A DNA stretch of 63,915 nt from Methanomassiliicoccales archaeon. Its GTDB lineage: Archaea; Thermoplasmatota; Thermoplasmata; Methanomassiliicoccales; UBA472. Positions 63,468-63,915 of the stretch are shown here, piece by piece. Under the pieces are notes generated by a model, which was not told the origin of the DNA, did not search any database, and was given only the letters and a program-made list of their open reading frames with translations. Made by a program: the position numbers and the translations under genes. Numbering within the stretch: position 1 is the first letter of the stretch; the number at the start of each line of letters is the position of its first letter. The stretch is taken from positions 1 to 63,915 of the forward strand of contig DATKZX010000001.1 in the NCBI GenBank assembly GCA_035527755.1. The letters run 5' to 3'.

Positions 63468-63881
63468 TCAGCGCCTTCTTTTTTTGTAGGAAAGGTAAAC
63501 GGTCAGCTTCCAGAGCAGAACGGATATCAGGAAGAAGAGCACGCCCCGCTCGCTCACCAGAAGGTAGTATCCTCCCAGGAACGCCAGGACCAGGGAGATG
63601 ATGGCCAGCACACCCCCCCACTTGAAGGCATGCATCAGCTGCTGCAAGGGAATGAGGACCTGATCGTACAGTAGGTATATCGTCAGAGCTAGAAAGAGCA
63701 GGACGGCCACTTGGACGTAGGGTGAGATGTATGAGACGACGCTGTCGAATATCAGGGAGCCGGGGCTGACCCCTAGCACCAGGAACAGCCCGAACAGGAA
63801 CATTGACAGTACCGGTAGGATCGAGCGGTCCCGACGTCTCCTTTTCCTGCGGACCATACGTTCCGGTGAAGTATAGCGCAA
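63468..63881 (-). CDS. Small membrane protein, four predicted helices
   Basis: A 137-residue protein with a strongly basic start (RRKRRRRD, residues 11-18) and four hydrophobic helices (about 21-40, 50-70, 85-107 and 112-130) ending KKRRR. Positive charge at both ends puts both termini inside. Not recognised. Its ATG is 34 bases from the window edge. Confidence 0.65.
   Translation of the reverse strand: MRYTSPERMVRRKRRRRDRSILPVLSMFLFGLFLVLGVSPGSLIFDSVVSYISPYVQVAVLLFLALTIYLLYDQVLIPLQQLMHAFKWGGVLAIISLVLAFLGGYYLLVSERGVLFFLISVLLWKLTVYLSYKKRRR
63475..63486 (+). terminator. T-run after valS
   Basis: CCTTCTTTTTTTG about 35 bases past the valS stop, overlapping the end of the convergent membrane-protein gene, fits a U-tract terminator. 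Confidence 0.45.
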
Positions 63882-63915
63882 TATATGAACCTGGAGGTCT
63901 GGTATGCTGGATACC

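Overview
The window is dense archaeal chromosome, most likely from a euryarchaeote of or near the class Thermoplasmata; the placement is an inference from gene content and no rRNA is present. Archaeal signs are the bifunctional FBP aldolase/phosphatase, archaeal triosephosphate isomerase, Trm1, MptD-type dihydroneopterin aldolase, LonB-type AAA module, archaeal aspartyl-, glutamyl-, glycyl- and valyl-tRNA synthetases, pilins with class III signal peptides, TATA boxes close to start codons, and a tRNA-Cys with a 14-nt intron at position 37/38. Bacterial-looking traits (CysK-CysE-CysS, Fe/Mn superoxide dismutase, LysE exporters, FeoB with a DtxR-FeoA regulator) point to past exchange. No methanogenesis genes are seen.

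Layout. 1-5.3 kb: the end of a LonB-like ATPase with no peptidase domain, an acetyltransferase, a secreted phospholipase D-like surface protein, two glycolytic/gluconeogenic genes and a ferredoxin. 5.4-19.2 kb: housekeeping genes (aspS, nadA, sod, mptD, trm1, purA) mixed with small regulators, a RusA resolvase, a LysE exporter and membrane proteins. 19.2-19.5 kb: the remains of a nitroreductase gene. 19.7-31.7 kb: a zinc-ribbon membrane protein, a methyltransferase, UbiD, gltX, the iron-uptake pair dtxR-feoB, and a cysteine operon (cysK, cysE, cysS, radical SAM). 31.7-36.0 kb: a nitroreductase, then a partly AT-rich island with two UroD/MtaA-type methyltransferases, a YaaH-type transporter and a ribbon-helix-helix regulator flanked by GTATAC sites, ending at the tRNA-Cys gene. 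36-46.7 kb: a homocitrate-synthase-family gene, pyrD/pyrK, a SufS-type desulfurase, a three-gene pilin operon, biotin carboxylase, an RNA ligase-like phosphodiesterase and an iron-sulfur flavoprotein. 47-53.5 kb: a six-gene hydrogenase operon. 53.6-63.9 kb: a ferredoxin, stress proteins, an antiporter, an amidohydrolase, and glyS and valS interleaved with two CBS-domain proteins, one of which ends in an HPF-like domain.

The most interesting unit is the hydrogenase operon. An iron-sulfur subunit with tandem ferredoxin-MvhD modules, an NfnA/SudB-like and an NfnB/SudA-like flavoprotein, a group 3 small subunit with no ATG/GTG/TTG start, a large subunit and its maturation protease lie together without HdrA. 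This suggests a soluble H2-NAD(P)-ferredoxin machine in which Nfn-type flavins replace heterodisulfide reductase. Second are the RHH/MtaA/YaaH island with its helically phased operators, and the iron regulator with three evenly spaced TTAGGT sites.
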